Source of the DNA: Limonium bicolor | Taxonomy: Eukaryota; Streptophyta; Magnoliopsida; Caryophyllales; Plumbaginaceae | DNA length: 64,000 nt | Assembly (NCBI GenBank): GCA_023374045.1 | Contig: CM041781.1 | Coordinates: forward strand, 148,358,982 to 148,422,981 | Direction: 5' to 3' | Shown here: positions 1 through 11,701 of the stretch, one piece after another | Layout of the letters: the number at the start of each line of letters is the position of its first letter | Numbering within the stretch: position 1 is the stretch's first letter | Program-made: the position numbers and the translations under genes | Notes under the pieces: generated by a model | The model's database searches: none | What the model saw: only the letters and a program-made list of their open reading frames with translations | Told to the model about the DNA's origin: nothing

Positions 1-473
1 CCACTCTCTGTAAACCTCGCTCTCTGTAAACATGCTAAGCTCTCTTCTCAATCGAAACCATCCCAGAAATTCATTTCGATTCCACTGCGGCGCCACTTCT
101 CTTCCCCTTTTCTTCCGATATCTGCGCTCGCCATCTTCATCAATATTCTAGCTTCTAATCTCTGCAACCCGGCCAAACTGGTGATGAAGGCAGGCCACAT
201 GCATGCGTCGATATCAATCGACGCCTCGAGCTCTCTCGCTATCGGTAATATTGAGCTGTGAACAATATACATATATGCCTATCCTTATTTTAATATATAT
301 ACTCTTTCGATCGGTAATTAATTTTAATTTTGCAAAATCGCACGAATAGGAACATACATGCCCCGTCGCACACACGGCGGCTCCTCTAGATTACAACCCC
401 AACTAGCGAAAGGAACAACATACATGCGCACTAGATCTTTCGGCTCTATTCTTGTGTTGATGAGGTAATTTTG

Positions 474-722
474 CAAACCATACTTAATCAGGAAAATACA
501 TGCTCTGTTTGTTTGGGATTAAAAGGCGTGAAATATATTGTGTGTATTGTTTGGGAATAATTTTGCATGTAAACCAAACTGTGGCGCGCGCATTTGTTGT
601 TAACCTATGTGTGCTTGCAAACCAAACTTGTTAATCAGGAACAAATATACTCTTTTTGTTTGGGATTAAAGGCGTGAAATAAAGTGTACGTGTGTTTGGG
701 AATAATTTTGCATGCAGACCAA
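474..722. repeat. Diverged direct repeat, about 100 bp, two copies
   Basis: Copy 1 spans roughly 474-577 and copy 2 roughly 618-722. Both contain TTGTTTGGGATTAAA, then GGCGTGAAATA, then TTTGGGAATAATTTTGCATG. They differ by several substitutions and small indels, so the duplication is not recent. I see no link to the neighbouring LTR element. Confidence 0.7.
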
Positions 723-1222
723 TGGACTTGCTGGTTTTTACTATGTGCTGATTGTTGTTAATCAGGCATGCATATTGTTGTACTATGTGCTAATTTTTTA
801 CTTGCTGGTTGTACAATTAATGGACTTGGGAATTAATGTGTTTATTAGGCGTCAAATATAATGTGTTTCGGCATGCATACAAGTATAGCCACGTGGTTAT
901 ATATGGCGAAATTTATTTGGTTAGATGATTATAAGGTGTATTAATTAATGTTATATTATATTATAGTATAACCTAGGGTGCAAATATTAGATGACCATGG
1001 GATGTATTAATTAGTTACAAAGACATAGCATTACGACAGCTTGCCTAACGTCCCCTTCCCCATATTGCTTTTACCTTAACATCTACCCTGAAGTTTATCT
1101 ACGTTTCTACCAATACAAACATCAAACTTTTAAGTTCCTTCACATTCTTCTCATATTTGCTATCCGGTCAAGCTAGGCATTCCAATTAACCCTCTAATGT
1201 TTTGGAAATCTATATGACCACC

Positions 1223-1227
1223 ATTGG
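1223..1227. other. Target-site duplication, left copy (ATTGG)
   Basis: ATTGG precedes the first LTR base (1228) and recurs directly after the last LTR base at 26801-26805. A 5-bp duplication is normal for LTR retrotransposon integration. Because it flanks the whole three-LTR block, the block descends from a single integration. Confidence 0.9.
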
Positions 1228-2337
1228 TGAAATACCCCAAACCTTGATATGTTGTTTAAATGTTAAACTATGGTATATAAAGGCTAAAAAGTGCCTTAGA
1301 AACATCAGTGAACAATTTAAACCATAGTAAAACACAATAAAACACTAAGACACAGTTTGAGCAAAAACATGCTCTAAGCTTGGAAGTGAACTTGGTTAGG
1401 ACCCAAAGAGCCTACCAAGACTTAATAATATTCAATTATGATTATATAAGGCTAATTAAGTCCTTAGGAAACCTTGGTAGACAATTAAACCAAACAAAAC
1501 ACAAAAAAATGCTTTAAAGTCAATATGGGCAAAAATGTGCTCTAAGCTTTGGATAAAATTGTATAAGACCTAAAGGTCATACCTATACCTTATAAATATG
1601 TTAATGAACATATTAAATTAATTACTAAAGAAAACCAAGCTTGAAAACAAGTTAAAACACAAAATGTGCTTTAAGGAGCCATAAAGCACATTATTGAAAC
1701 ATTGTCTTGTAAATGAGTTTTGAATGGCTAAATGTCCATAATTACTCTTTAATTAACATATGTACTACTTAGTATCACATTAGGAAGTCTAAATCAATGG
1801 GATATCAAAAATTTCACAAATATGTGCCTCGTTTTGTGAATAGTAACCAAAATATGCTAGTTTATGACATAAGCCAATATAAGTAAGTTAATTGGTCAAC
1901 AAAGACCAAACTACCCCTAAGTAGATGATGGGGGCTGGTTTTTATCAAGGTGAGTCACCACCTTGTTAGTTAATAAGTAAATAAGTAATGAAAAAGCAAG
2001 TAAATTCACTATTTACTTTACAACTTATAATATCTTCAAAGTATACTCTCTCACCTCATTCTCTTCTTTCCTCCTTGGTTCCCACCGTCTCCAACCTCCT
2101 CCATCCTTCTCCATCGGTTTTGCTACAGCAAGTAGCCATTCTCCATCTTTGAATGCTTGTAACTCATGACTCCATGCTCCAAATCAAATTCTAAGACCAT
2201 ATTTGTCTTAGTTAAGCCAAGCTCTACACTTCTATCTTTTCAAATCTTCAAAAGCCTCATTCCGGTGCCATGGAGATTCACCATTGATGGAGCGTGAGCT
2301 TACCTTTTCATGCCTTGTCATTCTCCTTTGCTTCAAG

Positions 2338-2839
2338 GTAAGGAAAGTCAAAGAAAAACTTCATTTGCTTTTGTTTTCATAAGTGACCGAAATCACCTTC
2401 TTCATGGTGTTTTCTTTTGCTTTGTTTTAGCTTCATTCCAATCATTCAAGGGCTTGGTGGAAACCTCTCTTGTTACATATTCAAGTTCTCTTTCAAATTC
2501 TAAGGTAAACTTCTATTTTAAGTGTTTAGAACACTTATGTAAATTTAGGGTTTATATGTGAGTTTAAGTATAAAACTTAATGCTCAATACCCTTATATGT
2601 ATATTGATTAGAAAGTTGACAAGTGATCAAAATCCTTGCTGATTTTCGGTTCAATGAAACAAGAAAGAAGTTTGAGAGGAAAAGAGGTAAACAAACTATC
2701 TCAATGCAGTTTAAATGCCTTAGGAAAAGTGAGCTTGATTTGCTTAATAAAATACCTATGAAGCCAATGGTGAATGACCTAGTAAAATGCTCTCAAGGAA
2801 ACTATTAAAGGGCATATGTGTTGTTGTATGTAATTGCAG
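2338..2839 (+). other. Splice-like cassette inside LTR 1 (two introns)
   Basis: Intron 1 would be 2338-2430 (AAG|GTAAGG ... TTGTTTTAG|C). Exon 2 would be 2431-2504 (74 nt) and intron 2 2505-2839 (AAG|GTAAAC ... AATTGCAG|GTC). A pyrimidine-rich leader (about 2046-2110) after TATAATAT looks like a transcript start. The same signals occur in LTR2 (donor 12973, last acceptor 13469), LTR3 (23482, 23983), LTR4, LTR5 (37815, 38308) and LTR6. Lengths are conserved: intron 1 is 92-94 nt and exon 2 is 73-74 nt in LTRs 1, 4 and 6. No conserved protein is encoded. Confidence 0.5.
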
Positions 2840-3671
2840 GTCAAAGGCATTATTTATGTGGAAATTCAGTGTTTGTGGTTTATGCAATTTAAGGGCCTAA
2901 GAGCCATGTTATTTAAGGGCCTAAGTGCCAAGCAATTTGATTATGCACTATATTGTGATGTAGTGTAAATTTGGTGAAGTTTTGTGTGTGAGAAATCTCT
3001 TGATGGTTTTAGGTGTTCTTGAATGTTTAATGGTGAAAAACAATGTGTTTTGGTATGACAATATGCTAGGAGAACCCATGGCAAAATTTGGATAATGTAC
3101 AAGAAGTTTTAAGTGCTTAAATGAGTTTTAGTGAACTATGAAGTGTTAGGAATGAATAAATGTTTTACTAGGGAAGAAAGCATGTATTAAGATGTTTAGA
3201 GTGCTACAAGGATTTAGGCACTATCTTGAAGTTCTAAAAATCCAATGGGTGTTTTTGGGATGTAATAAAGTCTTGGAGAAGTTTGTTTTAGGTTTAGGTA
3301 ATGTTGATGTACAAGGAGGGAATAATGTTTAGGTAAGGTTGTGAGAAAGAAATTTTAAGAAGGTGTGAACAAGGAAATTAGTTAGTAAGAAAAGATCCTT
3401 GGGAGATGATGTTAAGGTGTAGAGGAAACATCTTGGTATAGTGGTCATTATAGGTGAAATACCACTTAGAAAACCAAAAGAGAAATGTTACAAGTGTTAA
3501 GAGATTTATAAGAAAAATGAGTGACAAGTTGGACAATGTTTTAATGTGATCAAAGTGATATTTTGGTGTTAGAATATGCCTAAGTTCATGTGTGAAGTTT
3601 GGGTAATCAATGGATGAAGAAAATAGATGAAACAAGACTTGAAAATGTCAATTTGGGAATTCTGTTACAGT

Positions 3672-3852
3672 GGTCCGGGACCTAGGAATTGGGTGATGTC
3701 CCGCACCATACACAAAAAAGGGCCGAGAGTAAGAAGACTGTCTTGGTCCGGGACTTGGGGTCAGTACAAGGTCCCGGACCACCCTATTAAAACTAGCCGA
3801 GAATTTCTTAAGTGTTGGTCCGGGACTTAAGGTAAGGACCAAGTCCCGGACC
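3672..3852 (+). repeat. Inverted-repeat array in LTR 1, three units
   Basis: Units start at 3672, 3745 and 3817, a 72-73 bp period. Each unit is an arm GGTCCGGGAC, a 14-19 base loop, and an arm GTCCCGGACC. Unit 1 has one base changed in its right arm in this LTR (GTCCCGCACC). Spacers carry CCGAGA. A TATA-like box follows 23 bp later. Confidence 0.9.
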
Positions 3853-3874
3853 ACTCTAAAAATGTTGTTTAAGG

Positions 3875-3882
3875 TATAAAAA
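3875..3882 (+). promoter_or_regulatory. TATA-like box after the array (LTR 1)
   Basis: TATAAAAA lies 23 bp past the inverted-repeat array. The same placement is seen at 14499 (LTR2) and 25020 (LTR3). It is a candidate core promoter. The pyrimidine-rich leader near 2046 is a competing candidate start, so the true U3/R boundary is unresolved. Confidence 0.4.
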
Positions 3883-5733
3883 TGATGTGTAATGATGGGG
3901 ATTGACAAGTAATGATGTTATAAGATTGTTAAGGACATGTTAAGTGAGTTATAATGACAATTTAGTGAGTTATAATGACAAGTTTAAATGTGAAGTTATT
4001 TAACTAAGTTAACGGGGATAAGTTATGAGCATTAGACTTTAAACAATCATGTTACCCCGATGTTAATAAAAGTACATGTAATATTATCAGTTGTTCGAGA
4101 ATTGCTCGAGGAACATAAGTGGACATGATAGAGTGGACTCCAGTGACAGGTATGGTTTTCTTGCAACCTATGTCCTACCGGATTACACCGGCTTGTATGC
4201 CAATGTGTTTTCTGTATGTTTGCCACGTTGTAAGATAAAACATGTAATGAGTTTATAGTAATTCATTTATGTGGCATGTTCAACTCCGATACCATTTAAC
4301 CTCGAAAGTGTTAAACCTTAGCTAACTGAGTCTAGGATCACATGAGAGTTCGGTATTCGGAATAAACGACCCGAACCATGGGACGTTGTAACCACGGCTA
4401 TGCGTGTGTTAATTGTGTGATATTTGTGTGTGTATGTAAGGACCTCCCTTGTATGTTTAACCCAGTTGTAATACTGTATGGTGTGTGGATGTGATAGACT
4501 CCATAGTGGGGCTCTAACTAATATCTAAAAAGTAAGTATGTTCTAACAGGGGTAAGGAATCCGGTTGGGCCGGTCGCGCGTTGTTTGGGAGTGGGTATCC
4601 TTTTTAGCCTTACCCTCCTCTCTGTTATGGTTGTTTCCCTCACGGGCTACGATCTCCCATTAGCTTACTCCAAAGCTTAGCTATTCTGACTTATGATCGG
4701 TTTAGGGGGAACATGTGTTTATGTGGTGTGTTCGGGTCACCATATCCGAACCATCTTAACTTAAGTTACTCGTCCGGCTATTAGGACGGTAATGAGTGTT
4801 GTATAACGAGTTTATCATGAGGGTGACATCATTCTCTAGGCTCACCAGTGAATTAACTATGTTTGGGTCGGTTCCTAAGAGAATCGTTCCCGTTATGATA
4901 TGTGTTATTGTTGTACTGCAATTCCCATTGTGGTGTTACGTTATGTGCACGTTGAAACGTGAAAAGTGTTGTTAAGTGGTGTATGTTATATGTTGTAAAA
5001 TGTGGAGTATGTGGATCATGGATATGAATCCCAGTTTATGATAAGAGGCGTTTAAGGATAACCCGATTAATGGGTAAGTATCGTTTATTAAGGAAGTAGC
5101 TCCATTAGAGGAGAAACACTCTAGGGTTAGTGAACACAACGAGTGACTTATCATGTATGGATGTGTTATCTGTTTGTTGAGCCCATAGTGGTGGAATGTG
5201 ATGTGTTGTGTGTTGATAGTTTACATGCATGATTCAAATATAATCAACCGCATGCTAAGACGACAATTAGTTGTGCGTGGCCCGGTAGCATGCGGGCTGC
5301 GGGATTACCATACCAGCAAAGGTGCTGAGCCCCTGGGGGGCCACCCTTTTCTCTTCTTTTTCCTATTTCAGGTACAAGGAGCTGGGAGCCGTTCGAGAGT
5401 AGGACGGGGTAGTCGTTTGTACCTGGGTAATCATTTAAGTTATAAATGTACAGTAGGTGTAGTAAGACCGAAATTGTTATCGACATCAGTTTGTAAATAC
5501 TCGGTACAGTTGGAAGGTATGTGTATGTTTAGTTGTTAATGGAAAGGGATAGTAATGTGTAGTCGCTCGGGAATCTAGTCCATCAGACCGATACAATGTA
5601 TATGAATAGCCTGGTTAGCCACGTGGGTGGTTAACGGCGTGTAACACCAACGAGTTAAGTAATGTGACGAAGTATATTTTCCGCTGCAGATTGTTGTTAA
5701 GTGTGTTGTTGTTGGATGGGGTGTTACAAAAAG

Positions 5734-5761
5734 TGGTATCAGAGCGAAGTATCGCTCTGAT
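5734..5761 (+). promoter_or_regulatory. Primer binding site (tRNA-iMet type) in a hairpin
   Basis: TGGTATCAGAGC (5734-5745) matches the complement of the 3' end of plant initiator tRNA-Met, five bases after the LTR end. It overlaps a 9-bp perfect hairpin, ATCAGAGCG (5738-5746) with CGCTCTGAT (5753-5761), loop AAGTAT. The same site and hairpin recur at 16363, 31919 and 46139. Confidence 0.92.
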
Positions 5762-6539
5762 GACTGAATTACCGAGCTTAGGAAGTACCGAGTTAGGATT
5801 TTAGTACTTTGGGTTAAGGGTTGAGTGATAGCGTGAGAGATACAATAGTTAGGAACTACCAGTGAATACTGAAAACCTACAATATCCTTCCCGCCCTCCA
5901 CAGTCCCTGTTTTATAAATTGGGAAACAACGCCAGAGAGATGAAAGTCCTCTCATACTCGGGAATACCCGATCTGGCTGTTATTAAATACCTCTAAAGGT
6001 ACGGAGAACCTGTCATACGGTAGATCCTGAAAACTGGGAATCCCGGAGACGGTCCCCATCTACACAATGTTAACCGCATTTCATAGCGAAGAGTGAAGAA
6101 TCTGTGTATAGAAGAATGGAATTTCCGGAAACCTGGGTCGACATGTCCAGTCGAGAACAACCAGCTTGCAACGCACCAACCGTGCAACAGGCAAGAAGTG
6201 AAGTAATGAAACCCGAGATGAGTGTCTACGGGACCACGATTATTACATAATGACACCAATGGTATACCAACCGACAAAGGAACTACAACGTAGTGCCCAA
6301 ACAAGAGACAAGTCTGAGTGACCACGACAAATGCGTGGAACGGGCTACGAAGAGGAAACAATACTAAGTAAAAGGGGTCTCCAAGAATGGGAGACACCCC
6401 AGTTAATAATTATCATGTGAATACAGTGAGAAGTCGCCCAGAGGGTTAATTGTCAAGAATGTAGGATCAAGTGAGGGCCAACAAGGCCACTGATGACAGT
6501 GCGGGTAAAAACAATACCACAACCGGTATGTGTTGAACC

Positions 6540-7528
6540 GATAGCCAGTTAGCATGGCGCACTTGCCATAGCAAGTGCTGCTATAACAGGGCTGTTCGGG
6601 GAAGTTTTAACAACTACAAAGTACTTGGTAAGTGTCCTGCTGCTGGCTAGGGTTAACCAAGCCCTACAAAATAAACAACGAACTAAGGGCTAACCTATTC
6701 CCAATGAGAGAACGGTTGGCATACATAAGGTAAGGTTAAGATAACTTGCAACCATTCCTCTTTAAAGGATGGTTTGTATTATTAAGACTAAGATAAGCTA
6801 CATCCACTCCTTTTTAAAGGATGGATGTTTCTAAGATTAAGATAAGACTAAGATTGAGGTGAGATAAGGATGGACTAAGATTAAGAGGAAATGTAACTTA
6901 AGGAGTTAAATAATTAACTCTCTAATTAAGGGAACGCATTTAAGTCGTTCATTGTTTGTGAACTTTGATTGTTCAAATTTGGTTTGTTGTTTACTGCACT
7001 TACTATTGTGTTGTGCATCTAATCAACCTCCATGCTATCGACAATTAGTCGTCGTAGCCACGTTAGCTTGGGGGCCATGAGAGGATCGTACCAGCATTCG
7101 TGCTGACCCCCTTTGGGGGCTGTTTTTACTACACAGGTGAACATCAGGAGGCGGCCGTCGTAAGAGTAAGAAGGGGGACAAGTGTTAAGGGTTAATTGTG
7201 GCCAACGAGTTATGCATGTACTCTCGTACGACAATTGAGTTAGTAAGATGTATAGGATGTGAGGGGATTGTAAGAAGAATATGTATTTGGTTAAGGTTGT
7301 TATGTACTAATGTTCGGTATATTCTGTAGTCAGACCGTGGCAAGGTCCTGAAGTGTAAAGAATTCTGCTGTGACGTGTATATATATATATGCTGTTAAGT
7401 TGTGAGACCACATTTGGATTGAGTTGGGGTGTTACAGATAGCCAGTTAGCATGGCGCACTTGCCATGGCAAGTGCTGCTATAACAGGGCTGTTCGGGGAA
7501 GTTTTAACAACTACAAAGTACTTGGTAA
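6540..7528 (+). repeat. 804-bp LTR-like insert between 92-bp direct repeats
   Basis: A 92-bp segment starting GATAGCCAGTTAGC occurs at 6540-6631 and 7437-7528. Between them, 6633-7436 begins TG and ends GGGGTGTTACA like an LTR, and contains the GC hairpin CCCCCTTTGGGGG (7107-7119) found in the other LTRs. The related element at 32696 has a single copy of the segment and no insert. The flanking repeats are far longer than a normal 5-bp target duplication. The same arrangement is present at 17172-18159, so it predates the tandem duplication. Confidence 0.8.
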
Positions 7529-9440
7529 AGTACCACGAAGTTAAGTGTGATCATTAAAACTGTGGAAAGGCTTAACAGCCTAACCTTTGTAATTGGAAGT
7601 ACACTAGTCAGCAAGAAGCTAGATTTGGTTAAGGCAAGACGTTGTAAACCACGAGAATTTTTCTTTCAAGCCCAGATTTATTCAAACTCTTTTCTTTTCA
7701 AAACCAAATTTTCTTTCAAACCCATACTCATTTTCTACCTTCTTTTAAAAACCAAACCAGAGGACCTACACCAGCCTCAGTGCCACACGGTTGGTAAGTT
7801 ATACCCAGTTTACTTTTGAATAACCGGAAAGGAAACTGGTAAACCCAAGGGTAACAACCCGAGGGAATGAATTGAGTTCATGGTAATACAACAGTGGATA
7901 GACTTTCCCTTGATTAAGTTTGGGAAACACAAAATGTATATTGTCACAGGACAATATAAGGGAGTTGACAACAGAATACTTCACCTAGGCGTGTGACGGA
8001 CACTACGAGTGTACCAACTGTAATGTGGGACGACCGCACCCCGATAGGTGCTTGTGGGCCTGACAGACCTACTTATGGGTTAGTTGGGTAAGTAGCAATG
8101 TATCAGCATGGTACCCCATATATGCATATGAGTAGAGTCCGGAACACGGGAAGTAGTCGACTCCATACTACGGTCAGCAGTAAAAGTCAAGCAAGAGCAA
8201 CTGATTACCATGAACGGTTAAAGTAAAGGAACTCAGTTAAGTTAACGAAGCTAAGGGAATTAGTGAATTCATTTCAAGGAAATGTTTAAGAGACAGGAGG
8301 TGCGAAGCGCACTAACTGTTATGTAAAGACATAGCATATGTCTTAAGGATCCTCAAGGATAAACATGATAGCTGGAACGGTGACCCAGCCTGTGTATGGC
8401 AAGCAGATGCCTAATGTGGACACATTAATATGCAACGAACGGGATGAAATTCCCAGAATGAGTACCTACACTACCAGGAAATGACGATCTTCACGGAAGA
8501 AGATAATAAGCTAGTCAAGAACGCAAAACGGCGTAATTAACTAAGGGTACCAATAAGTGCAAGCAAGAGGGTATGGTATAACTTATAGCAATACCCAAGA
8601 GCAATCCTTGAAGGGTGTTTGCATCAACAGTTGTTGCACGAAATGACATGACAGAAACACAAGGGTTGAAACTAACACCCAGTTTAGACATAAGTTGTCA
8701 GGAGACGGACTGACAATCCTAAGGGGCATCCCATGAAAGGAAACAGAATGCAACGACCTTGTCATGGAGCTCAATATGATATCCAAACCATGTAATGTTG
8801 TACAGGGAAGTAAATGTGTATGAGTAGCCTACAATGAGCAGAGCTCGAGGCAGTAAGGCTACTAAGCCACAAGTAAATATGTTATGTAAATTTGAATCAA
8901 TTGTAGAAGTCTATGTAATATAAGTTCGTGAAGCGGATAACGAACCACTGCTAAGAGAGTGGGGATACCTCTTAACATTGTGAGACCGCAACAGCGGTAG
9001 TTATGTGAACCAAGTTCAAGAAACATGTTAAGGATTGACCATGTTATCATTGCGAGAGAACAGATAGTTTAGAAGCATGTGAGTATAAGTGAAGCACCGA
9101 GCTGAATAACGCCGGCTTGTAACTCGAATAAGCAACGCTCAAGGAGCATTCGGTAGTCATCCAAATGAATGACGAACCATTATGCGAATAATGTAAGTAT
9201 ATGTGTGGAAGTTAATATGACAGTGAATACAATGTAAGTTAGTGTTATACAATAAGTAGAGCACGGTGCGCAGCAAGCGACCGTGTATAACGTGTTGTTG
9301 AATAATAATATGGCAGATAAGACCAGTTATTAGTTAAACTCAGTGGAGATGCAAGGTAAGTGTGATGATAGCAGACTGGGCAATAAGCCAGTAGTTGGTA
9401 CTAAGTGATAAGGAACTCAGTGTGGATTCCCACTACTAAT

Positions 9441-9537
9441 AAGAGATTTACTGTCAAGAGTTTACGCCTCTGCACTCTGTATGACTGAGTTTTGGTATTG
9501 CACTTGCGCAGTAATGATCGAGTGGGATAGCTAGGAA
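9441..9537 (+). other. Conserved non-coding block in the internal region
   Basis: About 97 bp (AAGAGATTTACTGTCA ... GATAGCTAGGA) is nearly unchanged in the second element at 34540-34637, although DNA on both sides has diverged with many indels. No reading frame explains the conservation. It may be a cis-acting RNA element. Confidence 0.5.
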
Positions 9538-10283
9538 TTGGAAACATGTTAATTGTGGAGGAATAATGTTATAATGGCCGATGCATAGGAAATGCAAGGC
9601 CGCACCAATGAAAGAATACATGTACAAAACCAAATGTGGAGGCATGATTAACAGTAAGTGACTACGTAGCACTAACTACAAAATATCGGTATGGAATATA
9701 CCCCAAATGTTGGAAATAACCAAGAGAGCGCTACACATTAGGTAGCAGCTAAATCCCAACCGACAGTAAGTCGGAAGGGAACAAATCAATCATTGTGAAA
9801 TACGTAGCAGTTTACGCAGTAAGTTATTAGAGAAGTGGATGGAAAGTCTTGAAACTCACCGAATTCGCTCACGGTAAGAGATACCACACGTCGGTTGAGA
9901 AACTGTTATTACCAAGATAAAGACAATAATTGGAGATGTACAATACAGTAAGAATAATGAATGTGGCAAACTACGCCCTACAGTTGTCAGAGTTGCGCAG
10001 CAGACACTAGTGAACCAGTGATTCAAGTGTACAACGTGAATAACGAATGTGAGTGAATGGCTAGTTATTAATGCCTAGAAGCCTCACAGGCCAGAATCAA
10101 AACTAGTTAAGAGTTAAAGCAAACTCCAATGGGAATTCTTGGTTTAGGGACTAAACCGCCAATATGGTCAAGATCCTCTAACCAGAACATATTGTATAAC
10201 AGACTGCGTGGAAGTTGAAACACTTCTCGACGGGTAGAACTTTTTAAACCAATGATTAAGTGATTTTACGTGGTCATAATCCC

Positions 10284-10298
10284 TTTTAAGGGGGGTAG
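10284..10298 (+). promoter_or_regulatory. Internal polypurine-tract-like site
   Basis: TTTTAAGGGGGGTAG is identical to the tract that abuts the 3' LTR, but lies about 1.56 kb upstream of it. Copies are at 20919-20933 and 35353-35367. It could be a second plus-strand primer or the relic 3' end of an ancestral element. Confidence 0.6.
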
Positions 10299-11510
10299 AG
10301 CGCAAAACCACTTAGTGTGTATTACCGTACAAGTGTACGTGACTTATGTTGTGCATAACACAAAATAATTTGTTTAATTTGATGATTGGTGGCACAAAAT
10401 AACTTGTTTTGATGATTGGTGTGTGTGTTACGTAAACATACGCATTCATTCATGGTTTAATTGTGGTAATCGCGCACAGAAGATGCGAATACCATTGTGA
10501 TAAGTGTGTTTATTTGTTAACAATTGTGTGTGATAGTACAAGTGTGGGGAGTAGAGAAACTCTCGGGGAACTAAAACCCCGACATTATATGTTCATATGA
10601 CACTAAATGTGAAACTGTGTGTTGTATTTTGATAAAATATATGTGTATATATATACTATATAGTGATTCATGAAAGGGTATGAAATCGACATAGAACCTA
10701 GTGAGAATAAGATTCCCTAGGTAACAGCATTAAAGTGAATGGAAATGACTGATAGACGAAGTTTTATCCCTTGGAGATGTTATGATCATGATTAGAATGA
10801 TTAAAAAGATAGAAAATTGGATGAATGTATTAATTGATGCTTGAAATGAAGTGGGAAGTGGAACTTGATTTGCATGCGATCAAGGGAAGCCGAACACAAA
10901 ATGGTGGGGTGGAAGGATAGTTCGACACTGATGCTGATCACATCAGGGTTGGATGATTCTTGAAGCTCCCCTTAAGTGGTCACAACAACCACACTAAGAA
11001 AAGAAGCAAAGAGCATAAGTTGGACTTGGAGTTTGTGTGTTTTCAAAAAGGATTTTCAATTGGTATTTCCAAAACAATCGATTAATATTTTGAAATAAAG
11101 GATTCTCTTATACTTAACCTAGTAAAGAATATTTTTGTAGTACTTGCTCACGAGCCGAGGACGCATGAGCCTTTGTCTTCGGACCGGTGACATGAGAAGT
11201 ATATATGTTAAAGATTAAGAGATTGTTTTGATCTCCCAAAGGGACGGGGACCAGAAGGTGTCCATCGCGACCGGGTTCTGCGGGATCACAGTGTATGTAA
11301 AAGATATTTTTGGTTGCCATACATGCTAAGACATATTGTGTGGTATGTGTAATAAAGATTATTTTGACATTGAGTTCCAAAAGTGTATGTTATCAAGACC
11401 TATGGGTCTAAATGTTGTTATGTTACACAGACCCAAGAGTCTAAGGGTTGTTATGTATGTGCAAATGTTGTTAAGATACCCGGACCGTTAGGTCCGAGGT
11501 TATCATGTAA

Positions 11511-11701
11511 GTATGTTATGTTATGTTATGTTATGTTATGTTATGTTCTGATGTTATGTATGTTATGTATGTTAGTTATGTTTGTTATGTTATGTTATGT
11601 TAGTTAGTTAGTATGTTATGTTATGTATGTTATGTTATGTTTATGTTATGTTATGTTGATGTTATGTTATGTTAGATGTTATGTTATGTTATGTTATGTT
11701 T
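11511..11701 (+). repeat. TTATG microsatellite
   Basis: An imperfect run of the pentamer TTATG/TATGT, interrupted by single-base changes. In internal region 2 the matching run is much shorter (22158-22213), and the second element lacks it, so it expanded after or around the tandem duplication. Short frames across it are artefacts. Confidence 0.9.

Larger units (their letters stand above)
1..1227. other. Left flank, no gene recognised
   Basis: AT-rich sequence with no long ORF. A 74-codon minus-strand frame at 48-272 has no recognisable domain and could be chance or the first exon of an unknown gene. Bases 474-722 hold a diverged direct repeat. The last five bases (1223-1227, ATTGG) are the target-site duplication of the large insertion that follows, so 1-1227 and the DNA from 26806 onward were contiguous before insertion. 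Confidence 0.6.
1228..5728 (+). repeat. LTR 1 (5' LTR of the compound element)
   Basis: A 4.5-kb LTR beginning TGAAATACCCC and ending GGGGTGTTACA, followed at once by the primer site. Landmarks in order: a pyrimidine-rich leader and three-exon-like splice cassette (about 2040-2840), a three-unit inverted-repeat array (3672-3852), a TATA-like box (3875), a GC hairpin with T-rich tail (5321-5350), and a U5 hairpin (5614-5635). Short frames inside it recur in the other LTRs only because the DNA is repeated. Their reading frames are not preserved between families, so I do not call them genes. Confidence 0.92.

Noticed and set aside
48..272. 74-codon minus-strand frame in the left flank
   Set aside because: No homology recognised and no supporting splice or promoter evidence; could be chance.
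3627..3908. Open frames across the LTR arrays, repeated at 14252, 24772, 29698, 39018, 44254 and 46462
   Set aside because: They follow the inverted-repeat DNA on both strands, differ between families and have no recognisable domain. Openness comes from the GC-rich repeats.
5993..6397. 134-codon minus-strand frame, also open at 16621-17016
   Set aside because: The two copies are a recent duplication, and the frame is broken in the related element at 32178-32457. No domain seen.
11383..11607. Frame rich in C, Y, V, M and L
   Set aside because: Generated by the TTATG microsatellite.
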